A stretch of 64,000 nucleotides of DNA, from the NCBI RefSeq assembly GCF_040957575.1, contig NZ_CP162601.1:2914001-2978000 (forward strand), read 5' to 3'. The notes beneath the pieces were generated by a model that searched no databases, was not told where the DNA came from, and saw nothing but the letters and a program-made list of their open reading frames with translations. Below are positions 18,831 through 27,952 of the stretch, piece by piece; the first letter of the stretch is position 1; every line of letters starts with the position of its first letter. The position numbers and the translations under genes were made by a program. This stretch comes from Vibrio sp. HB236076. GTDB lineage: Bacteria > Pseudomonadota > Gammaproteobacteria > Enterobacterales > Vibrionaceae.

Positions 18831-19091
18831 ATGAAAAAATCCAATATTGCAATGGCCGCCGCCGTCACGAGTCTTGTGGCATTTTCTGGCTCGATTCTCA
18901 CCTCTGCACCAGCGGAAGCTGCTGGCAAAGAAAAGTGTTATGGCGTGTCTAAAGCGGGTCAGAACGATTGTGCCACCAAGACCAGTTCTTGTGCAGGAAC
19001 AGCAACACAAGATAACCAGTCTGATGCCTTTGTGATTGTCCCTGCGGGTCTTTGTGGCAAATTAACCGGCGGTAGCACTACCTCTTCTTAA
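18831..19091 (+). CDS. bufA: bufferin-type precursor peptide, DUF2282 (BufA1 family)
   Basis: The 86-residue product has a Sec signal peptide (about 1-28, ending APAEAA) and a short mature part with four Cys in the arrangement KCYG, NDCA, SSCAG and GLCGK. This is the DUF2282/BufA1 pattern. In Caulobacter such peptides were shown to be ribosomally made, modified on Cys by a DUF692 enzyme, and to protect against excess copper. The start at 18831 follows AAGGA by 6 bases; the in-frame ATG at 18804 would add 9 polar residues before the signal peptide and is less likely. It heads a four-gene operon; the next gene starts 30 bases on. Confidence 0.9.
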   Translation: MKKSNIAMAAAVTSLVAFSGSILTSAPAEAAGKEKCYGVSKAGQNDCATKTSSCAGTATQDNQSDAFVIVPAGLCGKLTGGSTTSS

Positions 19092-19121
19092 TCTTGCTTA
19101 CCCACAATAGGAGCGATGATA

Positions 19122-19973
19122 ATGACGTCAACATTGGATATGGGAATAGGACTTCGACACCCACATTGGAATGACATTGAGCACGCGAATTTTGATGCGA
19201 TTTCATGGCTTGAAATTCACAGTGAAAATTATTTCGCTCCTTTCTCTCCGCAACGACGGCAATTACAACGGCTACAAGAACATTATCAAATTAGCTGTCA
19301 CGGTGTTGGCCTCTCATTGGGGTCTGCAGACGGCATAAAAACAAATCATCTCCAGCAACTGGTTCATCTCGTTAATGACGTTCAGCCCCGCTTTGTTTCT
19401 GAACACCTTAGCTGGAGTCAAGTCGATGGCTATTATCACAACGATCTCTTGCCCATTCCGTATACTGAAGAAGCGTTAAATGTTTTTTGCCGCAATGTAT
19501 TACAGGTTCAAGATGCATTGAAACGCCCTTTATTGATCGAAAACCCATCGAGTTACTTACAGACTTTTCAAAGTGAATTATCAGAGTGGCAATTTTTAGT
19601 TGAAGTTCAAAAGCGCACGGATTGCGGTTTATTACTCGATCTCAACAATGTGTATGTCTCCGCCTTTAACCACGGTTTTGATAGCCAAGTTTATCTCGAT
19701 GCTATCCCTGCCGAACACGTCAAAGAAATCCACCTCGCCGGCTTCACCAAACAAAACACTGGTGAAAATCAAACCATTTATATTGATACTCATAATCAAC
19801 CCGTGTGCCCAGAGGTTTGGCAACTCTATCAACAGTGGACTCAAGTGCACGGTATATTTCCTACCCTAATCGAATGGGATTCAGATATTCCCGAGTTGTC
19901 CGTGCTCAATCAAGAAGCCAATAAAGCCGCTCAGATCCAACGCCAAGTACTCACACAACAGGTGGCCTCATGA
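19122..19973 (+). CDS. bufB: DUF692 multinuclear non-heme iron oxidase (MNIO), BufB
   Basis: This is a TIM-barrel iron enzyme that oxidatively modifies Cys residues of the precursor peptide. The 283-residue product shows the family blocks GIGLRHPHW, WLEIHSENYF, SCHGVGLSLGS, FVSEHLSWS, LIENPSSYL, LLDLNNVYVSAFNHGFD, EIHLAGF and TLIEWDSDIP, which hold the His, Glu, Asp and Asn ligands of the iron cluster. ATG 19122 lies 8 bases after AGGAG; the ATG at 19116 is too close to the site. It ends in an ATGA overlap with the next gene, so the pair is translationally coupled. Confidence 0.92.
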   Translation: MTSTLDMGIGLRHPHWNDIEHANFDAISWLEIHSENYFAPFSPQRRQLQRLQEHYQISCHGVGLSLGSADGIKTNHLQQLVHLVNDVQPRFVSEHLSWSQVDGYYHNDLLPIPYTEEALNVFCRNVLQVQDALKRPLLIENPSSYLQTFQSELSEWQFLVEVQKRTDCGLLLDLNNVYVSAFNHGFDSQVYLDAIPAEHVKEIHLAGFTKQNTGENQTIYIDTHNQPVCPEVWQLYQQWTQVHGIFPTLIEWDSDIPELSVLNQEANKAAQIQRQVLTQQVAS

Positions 19974-20743
19974 ACTTACACTCTTGGCAGCAATGTTTCA
20001 GTCACTCTCTCTATCAACGTGATGACTGGCAACAGCAATTGACAACTTGCCAATTAGCCAGCCATCAAATAGCGGTTGAGGCAGGCGTTCAAATTTATCA
20101 AAATCACTTATTGGTTAGCCTGACGGAAGTACTGCAAGCAACCTATCCGTACACGCGAAAAATGATCGGCGATGCGTGCTTTAATGCCGTCGCTAAACGC
20201 TATATCGAAGAACACCCTTTAACGACGGGCGATATTACCCATTACGGCCACGGCCTTGAGAAAACATTGGCTCAAATCGATACGATTCTCGAGGCGGCTC
20301 CTTTTATTACCGAACTCGCGCATTTAGAATGTCTGATCGATCAAACCCTAAATCGTCTGCATAATACCGTGCCCGTAAGTGATGATACCTTACCACTGAC
20401 CCATTTAGCCTCATTACAAGATGAGCAATGGCCTTGTGTCAGTCTGAATCTTCATCACGGCATAAAGACTTTTTATTCCCATTTTGCGCTTTTTAGCCTG
20501 ATTGATGCGGTGGAGCAAGGCGGCCTTGAAAACGTGCAATTACAACAAAACGAACAAGCCATTATTCAAGTCTACCCAGATGGCCGTTGGCAAGCGTTGC
20601 GTGTATCGAGTCGCGCAATAGGGTTAGTTGAAGCGTTTGATCAATCCTTGCCATTAAAGTCTATCGATGAATCTCTCTTAACAGAGCTTGATCATTTATT
20701 GGCCCATAACCTCTTTGTCGGCTTTACTTTAAAACAGGACTAA
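19970..20743 (+). CDS. bufC: DUF2063 family partner protein, BufC
   Basis: The 257-residue protein belongs to the DUF2063 (HvfC/BufC) family that accompanies DUF692 enzymes and is thought to bind the precursor and present it to the MNIO. The N-terminal part (VEAGVQIYQNHLLVSLTEVLQATYPYTRKMIGDACFNAVAKRYIEEHP, about 37-85, seen in pieces) is the conserved helical domain. The remainder is a variable domain reminiscent of a RiPP recognition element fold in the family. It overlaps bufB by 4 bases. It is cytoplasmic, with no signal peptide. Confidence 0.88.
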   Translation: MNLHSWQQCFSHSLYQRDDWQQQLTTCQLASHQIAVEAGVQIYQNHLLVSLTEVLQATYPYTRKMIGDACFNAVAKRYIEEHPLTTGDITHYGHGLEKTLAQIDTILEAAPFITELAHLECLIDQTLNRLHNTVPVSDDTLPLTHLASLQDEQWPCVSLNLHHGIKTFYSHFALFSLIDAVEQGGLENVQLQQNEQAIIQVYPDGRWQALRVSSRAIGLVEAFDQSLPLKSIDESLLTELDHLLAHNLFVGFTLKQD

Positions 20744-20752
20744 GGATTACTT

Positions 20753-21205
20753 ATGCTTCATTCATCGTTCATTAATACCTATTCGAGCCTCACGAATGCA
20801 CTTCACCATACCCTTCTGCCTATCACGCTGTTAATCAGTCGTTATGTCGTGGCCATGGCTTTTTTTAAGGCCGGTCTGGTAAAAATAAGCAGTTGGGACA
20901 GTACACTTTTCTTGTTTGAGTATGAATATTCGGTACCGATTCTACCTTGGCTATGGGCCGCTTACCTTGGCACTGCCGTCGAGTTAATCGTGCCCGTATT
21001 TATCTTGCTTGGCCTTCTCACTCGTCCTTTTGCAATCATCCTTTTTGCTTTTAATATCATTGCCGTACTTTCTTACCCTGTTCTTTGGCAACAAGGTTTT
21101 TACGATCACCAACTGTGGGGATTAATGCTGCTCTTGTTAGTGATTCACGGGGCGGGAAAAGTCAGCATCGATCATTGGTTAACGAGAAAGTTTTTGACGT
21201 CGTAA
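20753..21205 (+). CDS. DoxX family membrane protein, BufD-like
   Basis: The 150-residue product has four hydrophobic segments and the DoxX pattern (RYVVAMAFFKAGLVKISSWD near the N-terminus, EYSVPILPWLWAAYLGTAVELIVPVFILLGLLTR in the middle). DoxX proteins commonly close bufferin and related DUF692 operons and may take part in a redox or export step; the precise role is not known. It follows bufC by 9 bases with an AAGGA site and is the last gene before a terminator. Confidence 0.87.
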   Translation: MLHSSFINTYSSLTNALHHTLLPITLLISRYVVAMAFFKAGLVKISSWDSTLFLFEYEYSVPILPWLWAAYLGTAVELIVPVFILLGLLTRPFAIILFAFNIIAVLSYPVLWQQGFYDHQLWGLMLLLLVIHGAGKVSIDHWLTRKFLTS

Positions 21206-21229
21206 CCCTGCATCAAGGCTAACATAAAA

Positions 21230-21258
21230 GAAAGCCGCACAGTTTAGTGCGGCTTTCA
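21230..21258 (+). terminator. terminator of the bufferin operon
   Basis: AAAGCCGCAC and GTGCGGCTTT flank a 6-base loop, 25 bases after the DoxX stop. A short mixed T-run follows (CTTTCATTGT). Confidence 0.75.
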
Positions 21259-21378
21259 TTGTGTCTAAGTTCGTTGATGACACTTGCCTAGTTAAGTGCA
21301 GAGTTCATCACGGCGCAAATAAGCAAGGAGAATCTAAACCATTATTGCGCTTTATTACCCATTGAGGTAGTCCTCCAT

Positions 21379-22560
21379 TTAATGAGATTGTTGCCAGTGC
21401 CAACCTCGGCCAGTTTTCGACCACAACACCAGTAATGAAGGTACAATCAGCCACATATGACCTGCAATCATGATTTCGGCCGGCCAGTCTACGCGTTGGA
21501 TTAAACCAACCAATAACCCTGCGCCACTCATTTGAAACACACCCAATAGTGCTGCTGCCGTCCCCGCTTTATCGCCAAATGCCTCAAGGGCCTTACCGGC
21601 TGAAGCCCCCAAAACCCAGGCAAACCCCCAAGAGGACATAAAAATAGGTAACATAAATCCGAATGGTGTTTGCCAGGGTGACAATAGCAACATCACGACG
21701 CCTGAGAACCCCAAAGAAATGACACCGACGGTAATGGTTTTATGGGCGCCCCAACGTTGAATACACTTTGGCGCAACCAGACAAGCAATGATATTGAGCA
21801 CCGCATTACAGCCAAACCAAAACGTAAACTCTGACATGGACAAGCCCATTCTTTCCATTAACACCACAGGCGCATTGGTGACATAAGCTAAGATGACTGA
21901 CATCGCCAACAAACACAGTGATGCATGAAAAACAAAGCTCGGCACTTTCAATACTGACCAGTATCGCGTGGGCTTAAAGATAGGTCCGACGGCTTTTTGT
22001 GGGTTGGTCTCTTTAAAAAAAGCACACATCACCGCACCAACCACCAGACTAAACAATGCCATGAACGCAAAATTGGCACGCCAGTCAAACCACTGGGTCA
22101 GAAAACTACCAAGAATAGGCGCGAGAGCGGGAATAACACAGATTGCCCCATTGAGATAACTGATCATTTGACCGCTTTTTTCAGGACCAAATCGATCACG
22201 TACGGTAGCAAAGGCAGCAACAGAGGTTGCACAAGCACCAAAGCCTTGTAATAAACGAGCGATGAGCAGTGAGTCAATCGAATAAGCGTACCAAGCCGCT
22301 AGGGCACTGAGGCCAAACACACTGATCCCCATTAACCCGATCGTACGCCTGCCCCATTTATCCGCCAAGGGTCCCGCCACTAACTGGCCAATCCCCATCG
22401 CAAATAAAAACCAAGTGATGGTGTCTTGAGCTAAGGTGTGTTCCACATGAAACTCATTAGCAATATCCGGTAACGCGGGTAAGTATAAATCAATCCCCAA
22501 GGGGCTAAATAAAACTAAGGCAACCAGTAAGGCAAGCTGAAAGCTTAACTTTGATGTCAT
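21379..22560 (-). CDS. Bcr/CflA-type multidrug MFS transporter
   Basis: The 393-residue product has about twelve hydrophobic segments and the drug/proton antiporter-1 signatures: SPLGIDLYLPALPDIANEF near the start, GQLVAGPLADKWGRRTIGLMG (motif A, about 57-77) and the LLQGFGACATSVAAFATVRDRFG block. This places it in the Bcr/CflA group, which expels bicyclomycin, chloramphenicol or dipeptides. The substrate is unknown. It is divergent from a LysR regulator, separated by 114-165 bases with a palindrome, suggesting control by that regulator. Confidence 0.88.
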   Translation of the reverse strand: MTSKLSFQLALLVALVLFSPLGIDLYLPALPDIANEFHVEHTLAQDTITWFLFAMGIGQLVAGPLADKWGRRTIGLMGISVFGLSALAAWYAYSIDSLLIARLLQGFGACATSVAAFATVRDRFGPEKSGQMISYLNGAICVIPALAPILGSFLTQWFDWRANFAFMALFSLVVGAVMCAFFKETNPQKAVGPIFKPTRYWSVLKVPSFVFHASLCLLAMSVILAYVTNAPVVLMERMGLSMSEFTFWFGCNAVLNIIACLVAPKCIQRWGAHKTITVGVISLGFSGVVMLLLSPWQTPFGFMLPIFMSSWGFAWVLGASAGKALEAFGDKAGTAAALLGVFQMSGAGLLVGLIQRVDWPAEIMIAGHMWLIVPSLLVLWSKTGRGWHWQQSH

Positions 22561-22640
22561 GATCGGACCGACCTATTTAAAAATACAATGAAAAAGAGCT
22601 GCTTCTCATTTGTTACAAGCAACAAAAAGAGAAAAGTGAA

Positions 22641-22661
22641 TCTGTATTCTACCCATACAGA
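22641..22661. promoter_or_regulatory. inverted repeat between MFS gene and LysR gene
   Basis: TCTGTAT and ATACAGA are separated by 7 bases in the divergent intergenic region. Its position suits an operator for the LysR-type regulator acting on its own gene and on the pump. It is not a LexA box, as CTG and CAG are 13 bases apart. Confidence 0.5.
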
Positions 22662-22725
22662 GATATGAATAAAAATGATGTATAGTCATGGGTATTATTC
22701 CCGGAAAGAAATATTGGGTAATCCT

Positions 22726-23682
22726 ATGCAGGTAGAAAAGCTCGCTCGCCTCGATTTAAATTTATTGGTGTGTTTTAAGGTTTTGTACGATGAATGCAGT
22801 GTGACCCGAACGGCACACCGTTTGTGTTTAAGCCAATCGAGTATCAGTAAATCACTGGCAAAGTTGAGGATACAATTTAATGACCCACTTTTTATTCGCA
22901 AACATCAAGGTCTAACACCGACTTTAAAAGCCAACACGATCGCACCCAAAATCACTGAGCTGTTATTGCAGTTTGAAATGCTGAACGAGCCGGATCATTT
23001 TGACCCAAGCACCAGTGATTATCGATTTCAAATTGCGACAATAGAAAGCGCTTACCCGCTTATTTTACCTCATTTTTTACCACAGATGTTCCAACAAGCG
23101 CCTCAGGTAACCATCAGTACTCATACTTGGTCTGACACCACCTTCGAACAACTCAAACGAGGCGATCTCGACTTTGGCTTAACCGGTAAAGACCTCGATA
23201 TAAACGATGCCAAACTCACCCTATATCCGCCCAGTGAAATCTGCGAGCAAGAAATTTTTCGCGATGTACAAATTTGTGCCCTAAGAGCGTCTCACCCATT
23301 ATTAAAGCAAGAGTGGAGCTTCGACACTTACCTTCAAGCACGCCATATCCAAGTACGTTGTGACGGTAATGAACGCTGGCTACTCGATTATCGATTAGCC
23401 GACCAAGGTCTTGAACGAGACATTGCGATTACCGTCCCCGACTTTAATAGTGCCATTTCACTGTGCACGTATACCGACTTTATTTTTACCGCCCCACAAC
23501 ACTTTGTCACCATGGCAGCGAAACAGCACGGCTTAGTCACAATGCCTTTACCAATGAATTTTCCCGCGATGGCTTATACTTTATTTTGGCACCAGCAACG
23601 AAATAGCGACCCAGCATTACACTGGCTCAAAGAGCTGATCATTGCCAGTACACAACATTTGCGTGTTGAGGGGCTAACGTAA
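22726..23682 (+). CDS. LysR-family transcriptional regulator
   Basis: The product (318 residues from the chosen start) has an N-terminal winged helix-turn-helix (LDLNLLVCFKVLYDECSVTRTAHRLCLSQSSISKSLAKLR, seen in two blocks) and a C-terminal ligand-binding domain. The HTH style resembles the LeuO/NodD-like branch. The frame is open from 22675, but the ATG at 22726 (MQVEKLARLDLN) matches the usual distance to the HTH. It is divergent from the MFS pump and is its likely controller. The inducer is unknown. Confidence 0.88.
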   Translation: MQVEKLARLDLNLLVCFKVLYDECSVTRTAHRLCLSQSSISKSLAKLRIQFNDPLFIRKHQGLTPTLKANTIAPKITELLLQFEMLNEPDHFDPSTSDYRFQIATIESAYPLILPHFLPQMFQQAPQVTISTHTWSDTTFEQLKRGDLDFGLTGKDLDINDAKLTLYPPSEICEQEIFRDVQICALRASHPLLKQEWSFDTYLQARHIQVRCDGNERWLLDYRLADQGLERDIAITVPDFNSAISLCTYTDFIFTAPQHFVTMAAKQHGLVTMPLPMNFPAMAYTLFWHQQRNSDPALHWLKELIIASTQHLRVEGLT

Positions 23683-23863
23683 ATGCTCAAGCAATCAACA
23701 AAAAGACACAAAATGCATTTATTATACCGATAGCCATGATCGTGTCATTTGCACGTCAATCGGAAAAAGAGTAGCTTAATTGACTCTCAATAATGTGTTC
23801 TCAATGAAGTGCCCACTCATTTGCTTAAGGCCAGTACAGGGCTCAACAACAAGGATTTTTTAT

Positions 23864-25657
23864 ATGGCAATGTCGACTCACGATAAAGTATCTGCCCTCA
23901 GAAAATGGATGCAACACCATCACATTGATGCCATCATCGTCCCACGTGAAGATGAGTTTTTAGGCGAATATGTCCCTGCTTATAACGAACGTCTCGCTTG
24001 GTTAACCGGTTTTACGGGCTCTGCCGGGGCTGCCGTCATTGGCGTCGAGGACCAGGCCGGTATTTTTGTGGATGGGCGCTATACCGTGCAAGTCAAACAA
24101 CAGGTGCCCAACGACCTCTTCAGTTATCAACACCTCATCGAGACCCCGGTTTTATCTTGGATCAATGCTCAATTTGCCAAAGGCAGTACCATCGCTATCG
24201 ATCCCAAACTACACAGTTTTGCGTGGTTACAGCAGGCGCAAAGCAAACTGAGCAACATGACGCTCAAGTTACTCGACAGTAATGCCATTGATCCTTTGTG
24301 GCAAGACAGACCAACGCAAACCCTTACACCATTATTTGTTATGCCACTCGAGTATTGTGGGCAAACGTCCTACGACAAGCGCCAACAACTGGCCGCTCAA
24401 TTACAACAACAGGACATCGATGCTGTTGTCATTACCGCCCTTGATTCAATCAGTTGGCTGTTAAATATTCGCGCTCGCGACATATCCCGCTTACCGGTTG
24501 CTCTTTGTCACGCCATCGCCGACAGTCAAGGGCGAGTCACCTTGTTCATCGACCGAGACCGCGTCTCTGATGAATGCATTGCACACTGGGGCGAGGGTGT
24601 TCAGATTGTCGAACCACAACAACTGCAACAATACTTACAAAACTTCAGCAACCAGAATGTGCAACTGGACGCGAATAGTGCAAATGCCTGGTTTGCCCTT
24701 CATTTACAAAATGCGGGCGCGCAGATTATCAATCAAAAAGACCCATGTTCATTACCAAAAGCATGTAAAAACGACACGGAAATAAAAGGGATGCGAGCCT
24801 GCCATATTCGCGATGGCGTCGCCATGGTTCGCTTTTTGGCTTGGTTGGATAACGAGGTGACGGCAGGTCGTTTACACGACGAAGCCACCTTAGCTGACCA
24901 ACTGCTAAGTTATCGTCAGCAAGATGAGCGCTTTGTTGATATTAGTTTTGATACTATCTCTGCGGCCGGTTCAAATGCCGCGATGTGTCACTACAATCAC
25001 AAAAACCAACCTGCTCCTAAAACCCTAACCCTTAACAGCCTATACTTGGTCGATTCCGGTGGCCAGTACCGCGATGGTACAACCGACATCACAAGAACCG
25101 TGGCCATTGGCCAACCGACAGATGACATGAAGCGCATGTTTACCTTAGTCTTAAAAGGTCACATCAATATTGCAACCGCACGTTTTCCAAAAGGCACGTG
25201 CGGCTATCAACTTGATAGTTTTGCCCGCCAACCACTATGGCAGCAAGGCTACGACTTTGATCATGGTACAGGTCATGGCGTTGGCCATTTTTTGAATGTT
25301 CATGAAGGACCACAAAACCTTTCTAAGCGTCCTGTTGAAGTCGCCCTACAGCCAGGCATGATCGTATCGAATGAACCCGGCTATTATCAGGATGGCGGTT
25401 TTGGTATTCGTATCGAAAACCTTGAGCTAGTCACCCCAGTGATGACGCAAGGCGACAGAGAGAGTTATGGCTTTTCTTCTTTGACTCGCTGCCCTATTGA
25501 TCTGCGCTGTATTGACACCACACTATTAACTGAAACAGAAATCCAATGGCTCAATCATTATCATCAGCAGGTCCGCGATGCCCTACTGCCCTTGGTGGAA
25601 GGAGACCTTGCTGAGTGGCTCACCCATGCGACTCGCCCGTTGGTTAGGTCACGCTAA
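23864..25657 (+). CDS. M24B family aminopeptidase P (Xaa-Pro aminopeptidase)
   Basis: This metallopeptidase removes N-terminal residues preceding proline. The product is 597 residues, the long three-domain form: two creatinase-like N-terminal domains and the C-terminal pita-bread domain. Metal ligands are visible in LVDSGGQYRDGTTDITRT (two Asp), GHGTGHGVGHFLNVHEGP (His) and SNEPGYY plus IRIENLE (two Glu). ATG 23864 follows AAGGA by 8 bases; the upstream ATG at 23780 would add an unrelated extension. It is cytoplasmic and monocistronic, convergent with the thi operon. Confidence 0.92.
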   Translation: MAMSTHDKVSALRKWMQHHHIDAIIVPREDEFLGEYVPAYNERLAWLTGFTGSAGAAVIGVEDQAGIFVDGRYTVQVKQQVPNDLFSYQHLIETPVLSWINAQFAKGSTIAIDPKLHSFAWLQQAQSKLSNMTLKLLDSNAIDPLWQDRPTQTLTPLFVMPLEYCGQTSYDKRQQLAAQLQQQDIDAVVITALDSISWLLNIRARDISRLPVALCHAIADSQGRVTLFIDRDRVSDECIAHWGEGVQIVEPQQLQQYLQNFSNQNVQLDANSANAWFALHLQNAGAQIINQKDPCSLPKACKNDTEIKGMRACHIRDGVAMVRFLAWLDNEVTAGRLHDEATLADQLLSYRQQDERFVDISFDTISAAGSNAAMCHYNHKNQPAPKTLTLNSLYLVDSGGQYRDGTTDITRTVAIGQPTDDMKRMFTLVLKGHINIATARFPKGTCGYQLDSFARQPLWQQGYDFDHGTGHGVGHFLNVHEGPQNLSKRPVEVALQPGMIVSNEPGYYQDGGFGIRIENLELVTPVMTQGDRESYGFSSLTRCPIDLRCIDTTLLTETEIQWLNHYHQQVRDALLPLVEGDLAEWLTHATRPLVRSR

Positions 25658-25703
25658 TTAACCCGTATCACGCTAAGACGGCTTTCATTAAGCGATGGCT
25701 AGC

Positions 25704-25737
25704 CATAAAAAAACACCGCCCGATCTGGGCGGTGTTT
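25704..25737 (-). terminator. thi operon terminator (shared with the aminopeptidase gene)
   Basis: AAACACCGCCC pairs with GGGCGGTGTTT around a 5-base loop. On the minus strand seven T follow, ending the thiC-to-thiH transcript; on the plus strand it may also end the aminopeptidase message. Confidence 0.88.
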
Positions 25738-25748
25738 CATGTGAAACG
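25733..25748. other. parS-like site (weaker copy)
   Basis: TGTTTCATGTGAAACG differs from the bacterial parS core TGTTTCACGTGAAACA at one central base and the last base. It overlaps the edge of the thi terminator in non-coding DNA and lies 3.7 kb from the better site in thiE. Confidence 0.5.
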
Positions 25749-25794
25749 AACAATAAGCAAGTTCACTATTTATCTTTTTCTCTCATGTAGAACG

Positions 25795-26907
25795 CTAAAA
25801 AGAATAGGCCCTATCCCAATCTTTCCACACCGGCGTAATACCTTGTTTAATCAACATATCTTCTATCATCGCGACAGGACGTTCATCACTTGTCGAAAAC
25901 TGCTCTAATTCCGGCGCTGGGTTAGAATATCCACCGGGTTGGGTTTTGGAAGCCGCCGACATGCTGGTTACCCCTAACTCAACCAGATGATCACGAAGCC
26001 AAGGCGATTCACGTGTCGACAAGGACAAATCAAGATCAGGACTGAATAATCGAAATGCACATAATGCTTGTACTAATTGCGTGTCCGTCATCGCAGATTT
26101 CACCTCAATCCCTCCGGTACAGGGTCTTAACCTGGGCAGTGAAATAGAATATCGACTCTGCCAATATCGACGTTGTAAATAATCAAGATGATGGCCGACA
26201 AACATGAGATCTGTACGCCAGTCCTGTAAACCGAGCAAGGCACCTAAACCTATTTTATCAATACCCGCTTGACCTAACCGATCCGCCGTCTGCAAGCGGT
26301 AATCAAAATCGGATTTATTGCCGCGTAAATGATGTTGTGCATACGTTCGTCGATGGTACGTTTCTTGATAAACGAGCACACTGTCGACCCCCAGTTGCTT
26401 CAACTCTTGATAGTGTTCAAGATCCAAAGGCTGAACTTCCATCGCAACAAAATCAAAATAGCGTTTAATAACCGGTATCGCTTGGCGAAAATAATCCATT
26501 CCTACTTTGGTTTCGTGTTCTCCTGTCACGATTAATACCTGAGAGAAGTTCATCGCTTTGATCGCCAGGCATTCTTGCTCAATTTCTTTAACTGATAACG
26601 TCTTACGCTTTAACCGGTTCTCCATCGAAAAGCCACAATAAGTACAAACATTGGAACACAAGTTGGATAGGTACAGAGGAATAAACATCCCCATGGTGTG
26701 ACCAAACCGTTGACGAGTCAGTTGCTGAGACATCTGTGCCATTTGCTCAAGATAAGGCTCAGCCGCGGGAGAAAGCAGGGCCATTAAATCACTTAACGAA
26801 CGCTTTGGCTTCGCAAGCGCCACGTCAACATGACGCGCGGTTTTGCTGTATAAGGACAGGTGAATATCGTCCCAATTCAAATGGTCAAAAGAGGCTTGAA
26901 AGCTCAT
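25795..26907 (-). CDS. thiH: 2-iminoacetate synthase ThiH
   Basis: ThiH is the radical-SAM tyrosine lyase that makes dehydroglycine for the thiazole ring of thiamin. The 370-residue product has the CSNVCTYCGF cluster motif (CxxxCxxC, about 84-93, after FIPLYLSNL) and the C-terminal biotin/thiamin-synthase associated region, with RPCTGG. Its ATG follows the thiG stop with no gap, so it is the last gene of the operon and is translationally coupled. Length is normal for the family. Confidence 0.95.
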   Translation of the reverse strand: MSFQASFDHLNWDDIHLSLYSKTARHVDVALAKPKRSLSDLMALLSPAAEPYLEQMAQMSQQLTRQRFGHTMGMFIPLYLSNLCSNVCTYCGFSMENRLKRKTLSVKEIEQECLAIKAMNFSQVLIVTGEHETKVGMDYFRQAIPVIKRYFDFVAMEVQPLDLEHYQELKQLGVDSVLVYQETYHRRTYAQHHLRGNKSDFDYRLQTADRLGQAGIDKIGLGALLGLQDWRTDLMFVGHHLDYLQRRYWQSRYSISLPRLRPCTGGIEVKSAMTDTQLVQALCAFRLFSPDLDLSLSTRESPWLRDHLVELGVTSMSAASKTQPGGYSNPAPELEQFSTSDERPVAMIEDMLIKQGITPVWKDWDRAYSF

Positions 26908-27747
26908 TCACTCACCCCCTGAATTCAAAAAACCCGTTAACGGACTAGAGGCTTGAGCCGTCATGTTCTGTGTCGCAAGTCCAGAAAGATACGCTAAGCG
27001 TCCAGATTCTACCGCCAATTTAAATGCATACCCCATTGCTTGGGGATCACTGGCGGTAGCAATGGCCGTATTGACCAGTACGGCATCGGCACCGATTTCC
27101 ATCGCTAACGCCGCATCTGACGGCGAACCTATACCAGCATCGACCACAACAGGCACTTGAGCTTGTTCGATGATGATCTCTAGCAAGGACCGAGTTTGTA
27201 AACCTTGATTTGAACCAATAGGCGACCCTAACGGCATGACAGCGGCGCAACCTACTTGCTCTAGACGTTTACACAAGACAGGATCAGCAGGACAGTATGG
27301 CAAAACAGTAAAGCCTTTCTTCACCAATATCTCAGCAGCCTTTAAGGTTTCAATCGGGTCAGGGAGCAAATACCTCGGGTCGGGGTGAATTTCTAACTTA
27401 ACCCAGGGTGTTTGCAGAGCTTCTCGGGTAAGCTCAGCGGCAAATACCGCCTCGCGGGCATCTTTAGCCCCCGAAGTATTCGGCAGTAACGATAAGTGGT
27501 CACTCGCGACAATGGGAGCAAGGATGTCATCGTGCGGATTATGGAGGTCAACTCGCTTCAAAGCCATTGTGACCAATTGCGATTCACTACTACTCAGTGC
27601 AGCCATCATGGCCTGCTGAGATGAAAACTTACCGGTTCCGGTAAATAACCTCGACGTAAATGTTCGATCTGCAATCGTCAACCCATCGCGGTGCTGTTGA
27701 AGGTGGCGAAAACCCGATTGTGATTGTGTTGTGGTTGTGTCCATCAT
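26908..27747 (-). CDS. thiG: thiazole synthase ThiG
   Basis: ThiG condenses deoxyxylulose 5-phosphate, the ThiS thiocarboxylate and dehydroglycine into the thiazole phosphate. The product is a TIM barrel with [12 protein letters not shown] near the N-terminus, [13 protein letters not shown] (the Lys-containing segment), [21 protein letters not shown] and [31 protein letters not shown] near the end. I chose the ATG at 27745-27747 because AGGAGG lies 8 bases upstream, partly inside the end of thiS; the ATG at 27765 lies too close to that site. About 279 residues. Confidence 0.95.
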   Translation of the reverse strand: MMDTTTTQSQSGFRHLQQHRDGLTIADRTFTSRLFTGTGKFSSQQAMMAALSSSESQLVTMALKRVDLHNPHDDILAPIVASDHLSLLPNTSGAKDAREAVFAAELTREALQTPWVKLEIHPDPRYLLPDPIETLKAAEILVKKGFTVLPYCPADPVLCKRLEQVGCAAVMPLGSPIGSNQGLQTRSLLEIIIEQAQVPVVVDAGIGSPSDAALAMEIGADAVLVNTAIATASDPQAMGYAFKLAVESGRLAYLSGLATQNMTAQASSPLTGFLNSGGE

Positions 27748-27751
27748 TACT

Positions 27752-27952
27752 TTAGCCTCCTGCAACTACATTAAATAAATCAATTTTATCGCCCTGCTTT
27801 AAGGTCACTTCGCGCCACTGGCTTTTGGCAACAATGTTGCCGTTAACGACAAACACACTGCCACTTAAGGTAAGATCTTGACTCTGTAAGAGAGCGAATA
27901 ACGTCGTACCTTCATCACATTCGATATGCTTGTGATTAAATTGAATTTTCAT
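27752..27952 (-). CDS. thiS: sulfur carrier protein ThiS
   Basis: The 66-residue ubiquitin-like protein ends in the diagnostic VVAGG. Its C-terminal Gly is adenylated by ThiF and turned into a thiocarboxylate, the sulfur donor for the thiazole. [13 protein letters not shown] and [16 protein letters not shown] are typical. It overlaps the end of thiF and lies directly before thiG. Confidence 0.95.
   Translation of the reverse strand: MKIQFNHKHIECDEGTTLFALLQSQDLTLSGSVFVVNGNIVAKSQWREVTLKQGDKIDLFNVVAGG

Noticed and set aside
22439..22454. Third parS-like match TGTTCCACATGAAACT inside the MFS gene
   Set aside because: Three of 16 bases differ, including the palindrome centre, and the bases are explained by codons of the pump. 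It is too weak to list.
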